Shown piece by piece: positions 24,407 through 32,760 of a stretch of 62,836 bases of DNA (position 1 is the stretch's first letter; every line of letters starts with the position of its first letter). Source of the stretch: Oscillospiraceae bacterium (GTDB taxonomy: Bacteria; Bacillota; Clostridia; Oscillospirales; UBA929); NCBI GenBank assembly GCA_009782385.1, contig WRJE01000005.1, positions 1-62,836 on the forward strand, given 5' to 3'. The position numbers and the translations under genes are program-made. The notes under the pieces were generated by a model. The model made no database searches. It saw only the letters and a program-made list of their open reading frames with translations, and was not told where the DNA came from.

Positions 24407-25161
24407 TTTATTACCTCGAGATTGCGTTTTATCAAATCTAATCTGCTCGCATAGTGGCGGTCTGATAGGTCGCCGTCCAGTGCGGTCGCGTCAATATTTG
24501 GTATTATTCGCTCATAAAACTCGGGAATATCGGTTGTTTTTACTTGCTGATTGTGCGGGCATACCTTCTGGCAGATGTCACATCCCCATATGTACGGGGA
24601 CAATTTCAGCAAACTAATATCAGTATCAGGGTTCTGCGTAATGCTCGCGATACAGCGTTCGCGGTTCAGCACACGTTTTTCCCCGTCAAAACGCATCGCA
24701 CCCGTGGGACACGCCCTCTCACACGCGCCGCAGGCACGGCAAGTATCGCTCGGTGAAGTCTCGGGCAGGAGCGTATCGCACAACACCGCGCTGAGAGCAA
24801 CATAAGAGCCGTAAGGCTCGACAATCTGCATTCCGTGGCGGCCTGTAAATCCCAGACCGCACATATTTGCCGCCGCAACGATAGGGAGCGGCCAACCGTT
24901 TTTAAGCGCGAGGAATTTCATATTTGGGTATTGAGCGGATAACTCGTGCTCATAATTTTGCGTGAGCTTATATACCACGGCGTGGTAATCGCGCGGTCGC
25001 GCGAACGCCGCGATATTACCGTCAGCGTCTCCCGTAAAATACGGCACGACCTTAATAATCGCGCTTTGCGGCTGAAACGGCAGGGCGCGGAAACGCGCCG
25101 CCATTTTTTCGGTCATATGGGGTATAAGGCGCGACACCGTTACGGTGGGGTGTTGGTTCAT
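24403..25161 (-). CDS. QueG-like 4Fe-4S double-cluster protein, short form
   Basis: A 252-aa protein resembling epoxyqueuosine reductase, which completes queuosine in tRNA. Two ferredoxin-type clusters are visible: CRACGACERACPTGA and CDICQKVCPHN, with an intervening third Cys set (ERCIAS). It lacks the C-terminal HEAT-repeat extension of full QueG (350 aa or more), so it may be a related reductase and not the tRNA enzyme. It is first in a two-gene operon with the DUF3810 gene. Confidence 0.75.
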   Translation of the reverse strand: MNQHPTVTVSRLIPHMTEKMAARFRALPFQPQSAIIKVVPYFTGDADGNIAAFARPRDYHAVVYKLTQNYEHELSAQYPNMKFLALKNGWPLPIVAAANMCGLGFTGRHGMQIVEPYGSYVALSAVLCDTLLPETSPSDTCRACGACERACPTGAMRFDGEKRVLNRERCIASITQNPDTDISLLKLSPYIWGCDICQKVCPHNQQVKTTDIPEFYERIIPNIDATALDGDLSDRHYASRLDLIKRNLEVIK

Positions 25162-25550
25162 GATAATATCACCGAATTAACTATATGGGATTTTTAATGC
25201 CATGTCAAGTAGGGTGCGACGCCCTCGGCGCACCGTTATGATGCCGCCCTCGGCGCACCGCCGTTTCCCGTTCCCGTTTTCCCTGTAATCGGTGGTAATA
25301 TTTACAACGGTGCGCCGAGGGCGGCGCACCCTACAATCGCAATTAACATTTATTCGTAGGGGACGATGGCAATCGTCCCGTTATTGCGCGTCCGCAACCC
25401 CACGGGCGGACGAACGGCCGCCCCTACGAAAACGCGGACGAATAATCGCAGATGCGGGCGGATTGCCATCCGCCCCTACTATTTACTACTATTTCTTAAT
25501 ATTCGGTAATTGATATTATTAGGTGATAATATATAGCAGGGTGAGCTATT
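25162..25550. other. Repeat-filled intergenic gap
   Basis: About 390 bp between divergent genes. Roughly 270 bp are GTAGGG palindromes (25209-25479); the rest is AT-rich and leads into the RHH/comF operon. No other gene was seen. Confidence 0.7.
25209..25479. repeat. Cluster of six GTAGGG-family palindromes
   Basis: Units at 25209-25235 (+), about 25241-25260 (partial), 25308-25334 (-), 25356-25380 (+), 25403-25427 (-) and 25455-25479 (-). Adjacent members share the conserved 5' end but have different stems: GGTGCG/CGCACC, GGACGAT/ATCGTCC and GGCGGAT/ATCCGCC. Confidence 0.85.
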
Positions 25551-25715
25551 TTGAGACCTTTGAAAGAAAAAGTAAGTATTTCGCTTGACAGCGATATTGT
25601 CGAGCGCGTAAAACAGCTTGCGGAGGAGGACGACCGCTCGTTCTCCCAGTACATCAATCTTGTGCTGAAAATCCACTTGGAAAAAATCGGTATACAAGAA
25701 AAGCGCAAGCCGTGA
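25551..25715 (+). CDS. Short ribbon-helix-helix (CopG/Arc-like) protein
   Basis: A 54-codon gene starting at TTG 25551 after AGGGTGA. The product contains a typical RHH fold: a beta strand EKVSISLDSD, helix IVERVKQLAEED, and DRSFSQYINLVLKIHL. The TGA stop overlaps the GTG start of comF by 4 bp (GTGA), an arrangement expected for co-translation. It could be a DNA-binding regulator of the operon or an orphan antitoxin; no toxin-like partner is adjacent. Confidence 0.8.
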   Translation: MRPLKEKVSISLDSDIVERVKQLAEEDDRSFSQYINLVLKIHLEKIGIQEKRKP

Positions 25716-26365
25716 GCTTCCTAAACACGCTTTTCCCTCCCAAGTGCATATTTTGCGGGGAACTTCTGCCGCCGGACGAGAGCTACATCGAGCCGTGTGT
25801 TAAGTGCCTGTCCGCTCTGCCTTTGCAGAGAGAACCCCTTGACGGAATCATACCCGGTACAGTGTGTCTCGCGCCGCTGAAATATACGGACAACGTGCGC
25901 CGGGGTCTACACGGGTTAAAATTCGGCAGACGTTTAGTAGGCGTGCGTTATTTCGCGCGTTTAATGGCGCAGTGTCTGAAACGGCACAGATTTGACGGAT
26001 TTGACGCTGTCACTTGGGTACCTGTGAGCCGTACACGCCGCCAACATCGCGGGTTCGACCAAGCGGAACAGCTTGCGCGTGAGGTGGCTAAACTAATTGA
26101 CGTAAAACCGCGCAAACTTCTGAATAAGACAAGGCACACGCAGCCGAACAGCCGCCTTAAAAGTAAAGACGAGCGGCAAAAGAACGTTTCGGGGGTTTAT
26201 AGACCCGCCTTGTTTGCAAAAAAATATAATAAAGTTCTGCTCATAGATGATATTATAACGACAGGTAGTACGATTACCGAGTGCGTGAGTATGCTGAAAC
26301 GCCACGGAACAGGTGAAATAATCGTGTTGGCGGCGGCATCTGCAGTGCGCGGAAAGATTTTTTAG
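25712..26365 (+). CDS. comF: ComF-family phosphoribosyltransferase-like protein
   Basis: A 217-aa protein with an N-terminal zinc-ribbon-like Cys set (KCIFCGELL through CVKCL) and a PRT-fold domain with the PRPP-binding motif VLLIDDIITTGSTITEC. ComF assists single-strand DNA handling in competence and recombination, and many Clostridia retain it without a full competence set. The GTG start overlaps the RHH gene by 4 bp, so the two are translationally coupled. The gene ends shortly before the ilvE promoter. Confidence 0.88.
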   Translation: MSFLNTLFPPKCIFCGELLPPDESYIEPCVKCLSALPLQREPLDGIIPGTVCLAPLKYTDNVRRGLHGLKFGRRLVGVRYFARLMAQCLKRHRFDGFDAVTWVPVSRTRRQHRGFDQAEQLAREVAKLIDVKPRKLLNKTRHTQPNSRLKSKDERQKNVSGVYRPALFAKKYNKVLLIDDIITTGSTITECVSMLKRHGTGEIIVLAAASAVRGKIF

Positions 26366-26394
26366 TTGCCATACCATATCCCTCGTGTTATAAT
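26366..26394 (+). promoter_or_regulatory. Promoter of ilvE
   Basis: TTGCCA (26366-26371), 17 bp, TATAAT (26389-26394). No T-box or leader peptide fits in the 28 bp before ATG 26422. Confidence 0.65.
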
Positions 26395-26421
26395 ACACTG
26401 AAAAGAACAGGGGGAAAAATA

Positions 26422-27483
26422 ATGATAACCATAAAACTGACAGAGAACCGCAAGCCCAAACCGCCGGCGGACGGCCTTGGTTTCGGGCAGTATTTTACCG
26501 ACCATATGTTTTTATACGACTATTCGCCCGAAAAGGGCTGGCATGACGCGCGTGTCGTCCCATACGCCCCGCTTCAACTCGACCCCGCAAGCATGGTGTT
26601 CCACTACGGTCAGGAACTTTTCGAGGGTCTTAAAGCGTACCGAGGCGTTGACGGCAAGGTGCGTCTGTTCCGCGCTATCGAGAATGTGCGGCGTTTGAAC
26701 CGCTCATGCTCGCGCCTGCACATCCCGGAACTGGACGAACAGAAGGTAATGGAAGCATTTAACACGCTTGTCAAAACGGACATCGACTGGGTACCCGAAG
26801 CTCCGGATTGCTCGCTGTATCTGCGCCCGTTCGTTATCGCTACAGACCCGTTTTTGGGAGTGTGCGCTTCGCGTACTTATAAATTCATTGTAATTCTCAG
26901 TCCCGTGGGTTCTTATTACACGGGCGGCATAGCTCCCACGCGCATTTTCATAGAGGAATCGGATGTCCGCGCAGTGCGCGGCGGCACGGGTGAAGCTAAA
27001 GTCGGCGGAAATTACGCCGCGACTATGCGGGCGCAGGAGAACGCCAAACTGGACGGCTTCGCGCAGGTTCTGTGGCTTGACGCAATCGAGCGCAAGTATA
27101 TTGAAGAAATCGGCACGTCAAACGCTTTCTTCATCATTGACGGCACAGTGATAACGCCGCCGTTAAGCGGCACGATTCTTCCCGGTATAACGCGCCGTTC
27201 GGTCATTGAGCTGCTGAAGTCATGGGGCGAGCGCGTGGAAGAACGCCTAATCAGCATTGACGAGGTAGTTACGGCTGTTAAGGAAAAACGCTTGTCGGAG
27301 GCGTTCGCGTCCGGCACGGCGGCGGTTATTTCTCCGGTCGGCAGTTTTCACTACAAAGGCAGTGAAGTTCCGGTTCGTGACGATGTAGGTCCGATGGCGC
27401 GGAAGCTGTACGACACATTGACAGGCATCCAGTGGGGTAAGGTTGAGGACACATTCGGCTGGACGGCGGTAGTCGGCGGTTAA
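26422..27483 (+). CDS. ilvE: Branched-chain amino acid aminotransferase
   Basis: PLP enzyme of 353 aa transferring amino groups between glutamate and Val/Leu/Ile. Fold-type IV features: FHYGQELFEGLKAYR, RLNRSCSRLHIPE, the lysine in GEAKVGGNYA, GTSNAFFIID and TLSGTILPGITR-like text near residue 250. Length is normal. AACAGGGGG precedes ATG 26422. The stop overlaps the convergent tauE stop by 4 bp. It is a single gene with its own promoter, away from an ilv operon. Confidence 0.95.
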   Translation: MITIKLTENRKPKPPADGLGFGQYFTDHMFLYDYSPEKGWHDARVVPYAPLQLDPASMVFHYGQELFEGLKAYRGVDGKVRLFRAIENVRRLNRSCSRLHIPELDEQKVMEAFNTLVKTDIDWVPEAPDCSLYLRPFVIATDPFLGVCASRTYKFIVILSPVGSYYTGGIAPTRIFIEESDVRAVRGGTGEAKVGGNYAATMRAQENAKLDGFAQVLWLDAIERKYIEEIGTSNAFFIIDGTVITPPLSGTILPGITRRSVIELLKSWGERVEERLISIDEVVTAVKEKRLSEAFASGTAAVISPVGSFHYKGSEVPVRDDVGPMARKLYDTLTGIQWGKVEDTFGWTAVVGG

Positions 27484-28244
27484 TTTAGAACTAAGTCTTT
27501 TATAATCGTTATAAGTAATATAAACACCACAACAAGCATAACGGGTTTAATTATTTTTGCCCCGTTTTTAATCGTGAGCCTCGCTCCGAGTAAATTACCG
27601 AAAATCGAAAACGCCGCGCAGGGCAGAGCAAGCGCGTAAAAAACTTTTCCGCCCGCCGCAAACGCGGCGACCGCGGCGATATTAGAGCATAAATTGATTA
27701 CCTTAGCATTGCCGCTTGCGGTAACGGGGTTTAGTTTAAGAATACCAACGAAGGCTAAAATAAGGAACATACCCGTTCCGGGTCCGAAAAATCCGTCATA
27801 CCAACCGATAGAGAGTGCTGCTACGGCTGTTATTATCTGCTCTTTTACTTGCGGCATATTGCGTTCTTCCGGAGTGAACAAACCTTTTTTGAACACGGTA
27901 AATATTGCGAGTGCCGGAACAAGCGCGACCATCAGCCAACGCAGAAATTGCTCGTTAAGTAAAAGAGCGCATTGCGCGCCAATCCATGAACCGATAAGCG
28001 CACCCGCCACTGAAACCGGGATAATCCTCTTATACACAAATCCCCCGCGAAAATATGTAGCTGTTGAAAATACCGTTCCTATGCTTGAGGACATTTTATT
28101 CGTTCCCAGAGCTAAATGCGGGGGCAGTCCCGCCATGTAATAAGCGGGCAGGGATATAAGTCCGCCGCCGCCCGCAACGGCATCGACAAAGCCCGCCAAA
28201 AATACAAGAGGGCAGGCTATCAGCAGTTGTTGATACAAGTCCAT
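27480..28244 (-). CDS. TauE/SafE-family sulfite or anion exporter
   Basis: A 254-aa membrane protein with about eight hydrophobic helices in two repeats. Family motifs include AGFVDAVAGGGGLISLPA near residue 20 and WYDGFFGPGTGMFLI near 145. Members export sulfite, sulfoacetate or related anions; the actual substrate here is unknown. The gene is alone on its transcript. Confidence 0.88.
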   Translation of the reverse strand: MDLYQQLLIACPLVFLAGFVDAVAGGGGLISLPAYYMAGLPPHLALGTNKMSSSIGTVFSTATYFRGGFVYKRIIPVSVAGALIGSWIGAQCALLLNEQFLRWLMVALVPALAIFTVFKKGLFTPEERNMPQVKEQIITAVAALSIGWYDGFFGPGTGMFLILAFVGILKLNPVTASGNAKVINLCSNIAAVAAFAAGGKVFYALALPCAAFSIFGNLLGARLTIKNGAKIIKPVMLVVVFILLITIIKDLVLN

Positions 28245-28349
28245 AAATACTCCTTGGGGAGATATTAGCAGTCAACCCCAACATACCCGCCAAAAGGGTG
28301 GCTTCTTTTTTGTGCGGTGAAAAAAGCCGCCCCATTTAGGGACAGCTAA

Positions 28350-28538
28350 TTATCCGAGTTCGGCTATTTTCTTCTCAACATAAGCGACATCTTCGGCTTC
28401 CATCGTTGCTTCGGTTTTAATTATAAGTTCAACCAACCCCTCAAGATTAATTCCAGCTTTTTTGTTGTCTCGTTTTAGCTTTAGCAAATCAAACAGCGCA
28501 GTTTTCTGCATTACTCGCATTTCCATATTACTTGGCAT
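28350..28538 (-). CDS. Small hypothetical protein
   Basis: A 62-aa mainly helical protein (MPSNMEMRVMQKTALFDLL at the start; TMEAEDVAYVEKKIAEL at the end). Start ATG 28538 lies 9 nt after AAAGGGG. Not recognised; size and helical charge pattern would fit a small regulator or antitoxin, but no toxin is adjacent. Lies between tauE and clpX on the same strand. Confidence 0.55.
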   Translation of the reverse strand: MPSNMEMRVMQKTALFDLLKLKRDNKKAGINLEGLVELIIKTEATMEAEDVAYVEKKIAELG

Positions 28539-28621
28539 TATTCGCAACCCCTTTCTTGATTTTATTATACGCTGTGCCATCTATTATGTCAAGCACCGGA
28601 CGCATGGGCAATGCGTGCCGC

Positions 28622-29905
28622 TTACGATGCGCTGCGTTTTTTAGCCGGCTTATGTGTACGCGCCGTCGATATACGCTGTGACTCGGGGTTTCTGACAACC
28701 TCGGGTCTTTTCCTCTCCCTAACCGTTTCGTCCGTGATTTTCACGCGCTCTATGTGCGGGTCGGAGGGTATCTCGTACATTATATCTGTCATAACCTCCT
28801 CAAGGACGGCGCGAAGTCCCCTCGCGCCTGTCTCGCGCGATATAGCCACATCCGCGACCGCTTCAAGGGCGGAACGCTCAAACTCAAGCTCCACGCCATC
28901 GTAGCGCAGAAGCGATTTATATTGCTTTGTCAGCGCGTTCTTGGGTTCTGTGAGAATTGCAATCATCTCATCGCGGCTTAACTGTCCCAACGGCGCGATA
29001 ACGGGTATGCGCCCGACAAGCTCCGGGATAATGCCGTACTTTAACAAATCGTGCGGCTGTATGAGTTTCAGCAGCTCATTGTTGTTGCGCTCGTCTTTTT
29101 TCTTGACCTCCGCGCCGAAACCGATAACAGACTTTCCAAGGCGGTTCTCAATAATTTTATCTATGCCGTCAAACGCGCCGCCGCAGATGAAAAGAATATT
29201 CTTTGTGATAATCTGAATGAACTCCTGATGCGGGTGCTTGCGTCCGCCTGTTGGCGGGATGTTGGCGACCGTACCCTCGATTATTTTCAGCAGTGCCTGC
29301 TGAACACCCTCGCCGCTGACATCGCGCGTGATGGACACATTCTCGCTCTTGCGGGCGATTTTGTCTATCTCGTCAATGTAGATGATTCCGCGTTCGGCAA
29401 GCTGTATATTGTAATCCGCCGCCTGTATCAGGCGCAGCAGGATATTTTCAACGTCCTCGCCCACATAACCCGCTTCGGTCAGCGTTGTCGCGTCCGCTAT
29501 GGCGAACGGCACGTGAAGTATACGCGCCAGAGTTGACGCGAACATTGTTTTGCCGCAGCCTGTGGGTCCGAGCATGAGGATGTTGCTCTTTTGAAGCTCA
29601 ACTTCGGGGTCATCGCCGAGGAAGATTCTTTTGTAATGGTTGTAGACACCCACAGACAGTGTTTTTTTCGCGCCCTCCTGCCCAACGATATATTCATTGA
29701 GGATACTGTGGATTTCCAGAGGGCGGGCAAGCCCTTCCGCCGCCGCGTCATGGTGCGGGGAATCGTCAACACCATCGCCTAAAATATTCAGGCACAGATG
29801 GACGCATTCATTGCAGATATACGCGCCGGGACCGGCAATGAGGCGGTCAACAAGTTCCTGCGTCTTGCCGCAGAAAGAACATCGGATCACACGTTCCTTT
29901 GTCAT
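28622..29905 (-). CDS. clpX: ATP-dependent Clp protease ATP-binding subunit ClpX
   Basis: Hexameric AAA+ unfoldase of 427 aa that feeds substrates to ClpP. An N-terminal C4 zinc finger (CSFCGKTQ and CNECVHLC), Walker A GPTGCGKT, Walker B IIYIDEID, and the IGF-type ClpP-binding loop GFGAEVKK can be seen. Start ATG 29905 follows AAGGAGAA; upstream in-frame codons run through a dispersed palindrome and are not part of the gene. Third gene of tig-clpP-clpX, 58 bp after clpP. Confidence 0.97.
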   Translation of the reverse strand: MTKERVIRCSFCGKTQELVDRLIAGPGAYICNECVHLCLNILGDGVDDSPHHDAAAEGLARPLEIHSILNEYIVGQEGAKKTLSVGVYNHYKRIFLGDDPEVELQKSNILMLGPTGCGKTMFASTLARILHVPFAIADATTLTEAGYVGEDVENILLRLIQAADYNIQLAERGIIYIDEIDKIARKSENVSITRDVSGEGVQQALLKIIEGTVANIPPTGGRKHPHQEFIQIITKNILFICGGAFDGIDKIIENRLGKSVIGFGAEVKKKDERNNNELLKLIQPHDLLKYGIIPELVGRIPVIAPLGQLSRDEMIAILTEPKNALTKQYKSLLRYDGVELEFERSALEAVADVAISRETGARGLRAVLEEVMTDIMYEIPSDPHIERVKITDETVRERKRPEVVRNPESQRISTARTHKPAKKRSAS

Positions 29906-29943
29906 GGAATTTCTCCTTGAATTTTTATTGGGGTAGCGTCCAC

Positions 29944-29967
29944 GGACGCACACAGTGCGTCCCCTAC
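29944..29967 (-). repeat. GTAGGG-family palindrome between clpP and clpX
   Basis: Minus strand GTAGGGGACGCACTGTGTGC and onward. Its TAG is the stop codon of clpP (29964-29966). Confidence 0.85.
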
Positions 29968-30554
29968 TTCTTAATCTCCATAATTTTGTCGGCAAGCCCG
30001 TACTCCACCGCCTGTTCGGCAGTGAGATAATTATCGCGGTCGGTGTCGCGTTCGATGACCTCAAGTGGCTGACCTGTCATTTCCGCAAGCATACGGTTCA
30101 TCTTGCCTTTAACATATGTCAGATGATCGGAATGTATTTTGATGTCCGTTGCCTGACCGCGCAAGCCGCCCGAAATAAGCGGTTGATGAATGAGAACCTC
30201 GGCGTTCGGCAATACGAAACGCTTTCCTTTCGTTCCCGCCGCCAGCAAAAACGATGCCATACTCGCCGCCATGCCGATACAGATAGTCGAGACATCCGGC
30301 TTGATATACTGCATTGTGTCATAGATTGCCATACCGTCGTTTATTGAGCCGCCCGGGCTGTTGATATAAAAATGGATGTCCTTATCGGGATCGGCGGCCT
30401 CAAGGTACAGAAACTGCGCCACGACAAGGTTGGCGGTTATGTTGTTGACATCCTCGTGAAGTATGACAATACGGTCGTTTAACAGCCGTGAGTAAATGTC
30501 ATATGAACGCTCGCCTCTGCTGGTTTGTTCAATTACTATCGGTACCAGACTCAT
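29964..30554 (-). CDS. clpP: ATP-dependent Clp protease proteolytic subunit ClpP
   Basis: Serine protease of 196 aa forming the tetradecameric chamber. Catalytic triad: S98 in [10 protein letters not shown]123 in LIHQPL and D172 in DTDRDN. Length and N-terminus are standard. The gene begins inside the 3' end of tig (26-bp overlap), indicating translational coupling. Its TAG stop is provided by a GTAGGG palindrome, and clpX follows. Confidence 0.97.
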   Translation of the reverse strand: MSLVPIVIEQTSRGERSYDIYSRLLNDRIVILHEDVNNITANLVVAQFLYLEAADPDKDIHFYINSPGGSINDGMAIYDTMQYIKPDVSTICIGMAASMASFLLAAGTKGKRFVLPNAEVLIHQPLISGGLRGQATDIKIHSDHLTYVKGKMNRMLAEMTGQPLEVIERDTDRDNYLTAEQAVEYGLADKIMEIKK

Positions 30555-31953
30555 TATTGCTCGCCTCTTTCTTTTTTCTAGTTGTTTTTGGTTTTACTTC
30601 GGTATTAGTTTTCACTTCGGTTTTCGTATCAGTTTTTGGTTCGGCTTTCGGTTTTGCCGGGGCTTTGGTTTTCTTTGCCGGGGCGGCAACCACCGCGTTA
30701 TCCATCACAAGTTTTGAACCTTTCATTACCATCATGTCGCGCTTCATTGTCTTTTCGGGTATAGCCCTGCGTACCTCCTCAAGATCCATACGGTAGCTCT
30801 CGGATAACTTGGCGTATTCCTCGTTCATCTCGTCATCGGAGATTTCAATACCTTCCAACTCCGCCACTTTTCTGAATGCCAAATCACACTTGACCTGCCT
30901 TTCGGCACTGGGACGCTGCTGTTCTCTCATGGTGTCTATGTCCATACCCGTTAACTGCGCGTAGCGTTCAACGTCTATGCCCTGCATAGACATACGGTAG
31001 CCGAAATCCTGCATAATCGAGACAAGTCTCTCCTCAATCATGACTTCGGGTATTTCAGCCTCGAAGCTCTCCAGAAGTTTGTCAATCACGGCAGTCTCGA
31101 AATCAGATTCAACTTCACTTTCCCGTGTTTCCAGTATACGCTTGCGTACATCTTCTTTGAACTCGTCCATCGTGTCGAACTCAGACACATCTTTTACGAA
31201 CTCGTCATCCAACTCGGGTTTGACCGTCATTTTTGTTTCGTTTACGGTAACTTTGAATACCGCCTCCTTACCCGCAAGGTTTTCAGCGTGATACTTTTCC
31301 GGGAATGTGACGCTGACATCAAGGCTTTCGCCTGTCTTTTTACCGATAAGCTGTTCCTCAAAGCCCGGTATGAACCGCCCCGATCCAATCACAAGGTTGT
31401 AGTTCTCGCCTTTTCCGCCCTCGAACGCCTCGCCGTCAACAAAACCTTCAAAGTCCATAACAATGGTGTCGCCGTTCTCCAACGGATGCTCCGATGTCTC
31501 AATGCGGGCGTTGCGCGTTAAAAGACGCTCTATGTCCGCCTGTATGTCCTCGTCTGTGCATACGGCAGCTTTTTTCTCTGCCGAAATGCCCTTATACTCA
31601 CCAAGCGTAACCTCGGGTCTGATATGCACGTTCGCGGTAAATGTATAGCCGTCTTCGCCTATTTCCGTAATCTTCACATCGGGACGCTCAACCGTTTCAA
31701 GCTCGCTCTCCTCAACGGCCTGTTCATAGGCTTTCGGAAACGACATATCAACCGCGTCTTCGTAGAAGAATCCGCTGCCGTACATTTTCTCGATTATTTT
31801 GCGCGGAGCTTTTCCCGCCCTGAATCCGGGAACTCTTATTCTTCCGGCATTCCTGCGGTACGCCTTGTTCAGCGCGTCCTCAAATACCTCGCGTTCTACC
31901 GTTATGGTGAACTCGGCAAGATTATGCTCCTTGCGCTCTACATTAAAGCTCAT
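30529..31953 (-). CDS. tig: Trigger factor
   Basis: Ribosome-bound chaperone and prolyl isomerase of 474 aa. N-terminal ribosome-docking motif [17 protein letters not shown]-like PPIase domain (about residues 150-240, with [21 protein letters not shown]), C-terminal helical arms, and an extra Lys/Thr/Pro-rich tail (about residues 420-474) longer than usual. First gene of the classical tig-clpP-clpX cluster. A TTGACA with TATAAT-like elements lies about 80 bp upstream but spacing is ambiguous. AGGAGGG precedes the ATG. Confidence 0.96.
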   Translation of the reverse strand: MSFNVERKEHNLAEFTITVEREVFEDALNKAYRRNAGRIRVPGFRAGKAPRKIIEKMYGSGFFYEDAVDMSFPKAYEQAVEESELETVERPDVKITEIGEDGYTFTANVHIRPEVTLGEYKGISAEKKAAVCTDEDIQADIERLLTRNARIETSEHPLENGDTIVMDFEGFVDGEAFEGGKGENYNLVIGSGRFIPGFEEQLIGKKTGESLDVSVTFPEKYHAENLAGKEAVFKVTVNETKMTVKPELDDEFVKDVSEFDTMDEFKEDVRKRILETRESEVESDFETAVIDKLLESFEAEIPEVMIEERLVSIMQDFGYRMSMQGIDVERYAQLTGMDIDTMREQQRPSAERQVKCDLAFRKVAELEGIEISDDEMNEEYAKLSESYRMDLEEVRRAIPEKTMKRDMMVMKGSKLVMDNAVVAAPAKKTKAPAKPKAEPKTDTKTEVKTNTEVKPKTTRKKKEASNNESGTDSN

Positions 31954-32080
31954 TAGTAATACCCTCCTAATTATAGACCAACATACAGAATTATATCATA
32001 CTGTGTCAAGTGTTTTTTTAGTTTGCTTAAATTTTTTTAGTTTGTTTAATTTACACGTCACACCAACCCTAACAACGTAC

Positions 32081-32108
32081 AAAAGGAAGAACGCCATTAC
32101 TGGCGTTC
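32081..32108 (-). terminator. Intrinsic terminator of RNA copy 1
   Basis: Minus strand GAACGCCA, GTAA loop, TGGCGTTC, then TTCCTTTT. An 8-bp perfect stem. Confidence 0.8.
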
Positions 32109-32206
32109 TGTTGGTGCTTCGGCGGGTGTGCCCCTCCCCGCATTTCTTTTGACCGCAAGGGTGCGTAGCGGCACAATCTCTACTTCAAAGCACCTATCCT
32201 TATTGT
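32081..32206 (-). ncRNA. Small pseudoknotted RNA of the PBECR cassette, copy 1
   Basis: About 126 nt transcribed leftward from a TTTACA-17-TATAAT promoter that overlaps the end of the PBECR-like gene, ending in an intrinsic terminator. Paired elements: P1 GGTGCTT (5') with AAGCACC (3'); P2 TGTGCC with GGCACA; and GCGGG with CCCGC around P2's 3' strand, so P2 and this hairpin cross as a pseudoknot. Copy 2 at 39102-39244 keeps the same three pairings with different bases. Start is predicted at about A32206. It does not match a riboswitch class I can name; it may be the RNA partner of the nuclease-like gene. Confidence 0.7.
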
Positions 32207-32212
32207 ACTTAA

Positions 32213-32241
32213 ATTATATCACAGTTATTCTTGTATGTAAA
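32213..32241 (-). promoter_or_regulatory. Promoter of RNA copy 1
   Basis: TTTACA (32236-32241, inside the last codons of the PBECR-like gene), 17 bp, TATAAT (32213-32218), with TGA before the -10. The same geometry recurs in cassette 2. Confidence 0.8.
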
Positions 32242-32599
32242 GCATTTTATTTCTTATCAGCATCTTTCTCAAAAAACTGTCCCGAACCCTGTGAAATGTC
32301 ATTATTGAGTTCTTTAAGTCTTCTTTATCGGTTTCAATCGCAAGCCGCAAAACCACATTCAGATTTGTTTCAGGCAGATGCTTAATTAGCAACACTGTGA
32401 AATTATGTTTTTTATCGACCAAGATAACATCCGGATTCTGTATCGTTTCAACGCCGAATTTTTCAAAATAGGCATAATCTTGCGGATGACGGTTTTTAAT
32501 ATGAATTTCTCGTTCATTAGTTAGAACAACCTCATCGGTTCTTAACTTACCAAACTCACTTTCAAAAATCTTAAGGTTAATTTTTCCAATGTCACGCAC
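32225..32599 (-). CDS. PBECR-like (BECR-fold) nuclease-type protein, cassette 1
   Basis: A 124-aa protein resembling the phage-associated PBECR nuclease family (RelE/colicin/EndoU/barnase fold): DEVVLTNEREIHIKNRHPQDY, a PDVILVDKKHN strand, NVVLRLAIET, NSIMTFHRV and a C-terminal LIRNKMLYIQE. These toxins or polyvalent-protein nucleases act on RNA. GTG 32599 is preferred over the far upstream TTG 32710 because a perfect promoter lies between them and because it aligns with the start of the homologue at 39305. The coding end contains the -35 of the adjacent small RNA. Activity is unverified. Confidence 0.75.
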   Translation of the reverse strand: MRDIGKINLKIFESEFGKLRTDEVVLTNEREIHIKNRHPQDYAYFEKFGVETIQNPDVILVDKKHNFTVLLIKHLPETNLNVVLRLAIETDKEDLKNSIMTFHRVRDSFLRKMLIRNKMLYIQE

Positions 32600-32627
32600 A
32601 TCTTTCCCCGCTTTATTCGTTTTTTTA

Positions 32628-32656
32628 ATTATACCCTCACTGCATATATTTGTCAA
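32628..32656 (-). promoter_or_regulatory. Promoter of PBECR-like gene, cassette 1
   Basis: TTGACA (32651-32656), 17 bp, TATAAT (32628-32633), a perfect consensus about 28 bp upstream of GTG 32599. Confidence 0.8.
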
Positions 32657-32713
32657 ATAATTCTGATAATTAGGGTAAGTTGGATAAGGGTAAGGAGTTG
32701 CGATTTTCAAATA

Positions 32714-32740
32714 AAAACCGCCCTGTAAAGAGCGGCTTTT
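32714..32740 (-). terminator. Terminator after the secreted CBM_X2 protein
   Basis: Minus strand AAAAGCCGCTC, TTTA loop, CAGGGCGGTTTTTAT. It is nearly the same sequence as the terminator of RNA copy 2. Confidence 0.75.
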
Positions 32741-32760
32741 GGTGTTTGCTGTTTATCATA

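Noticed and set aside
25209-25479. A CRISPR-like array in the repeat cluster
   Set aside because: Units are inverted and direct mixes with differing stems, irregular spacing and no constant repeat length or cas genes.
29906-30064. An N-terminal extension of ClpX
   Set aside because: The extra codons run through a palindromic repeat and clpP; ATG 29905 has a strong ribosome site and begins the conserved zinc finger.
32081-32206. Lysine (L-box) riboswitch, since GATAGGTGC and CGCCGAAGC resemble parts of it
   Set aside because: It is too short for the five-helix fold, the second copy has no downstream gene at all, and neither is next to lysine genes. Both have their own promoter and terminator.
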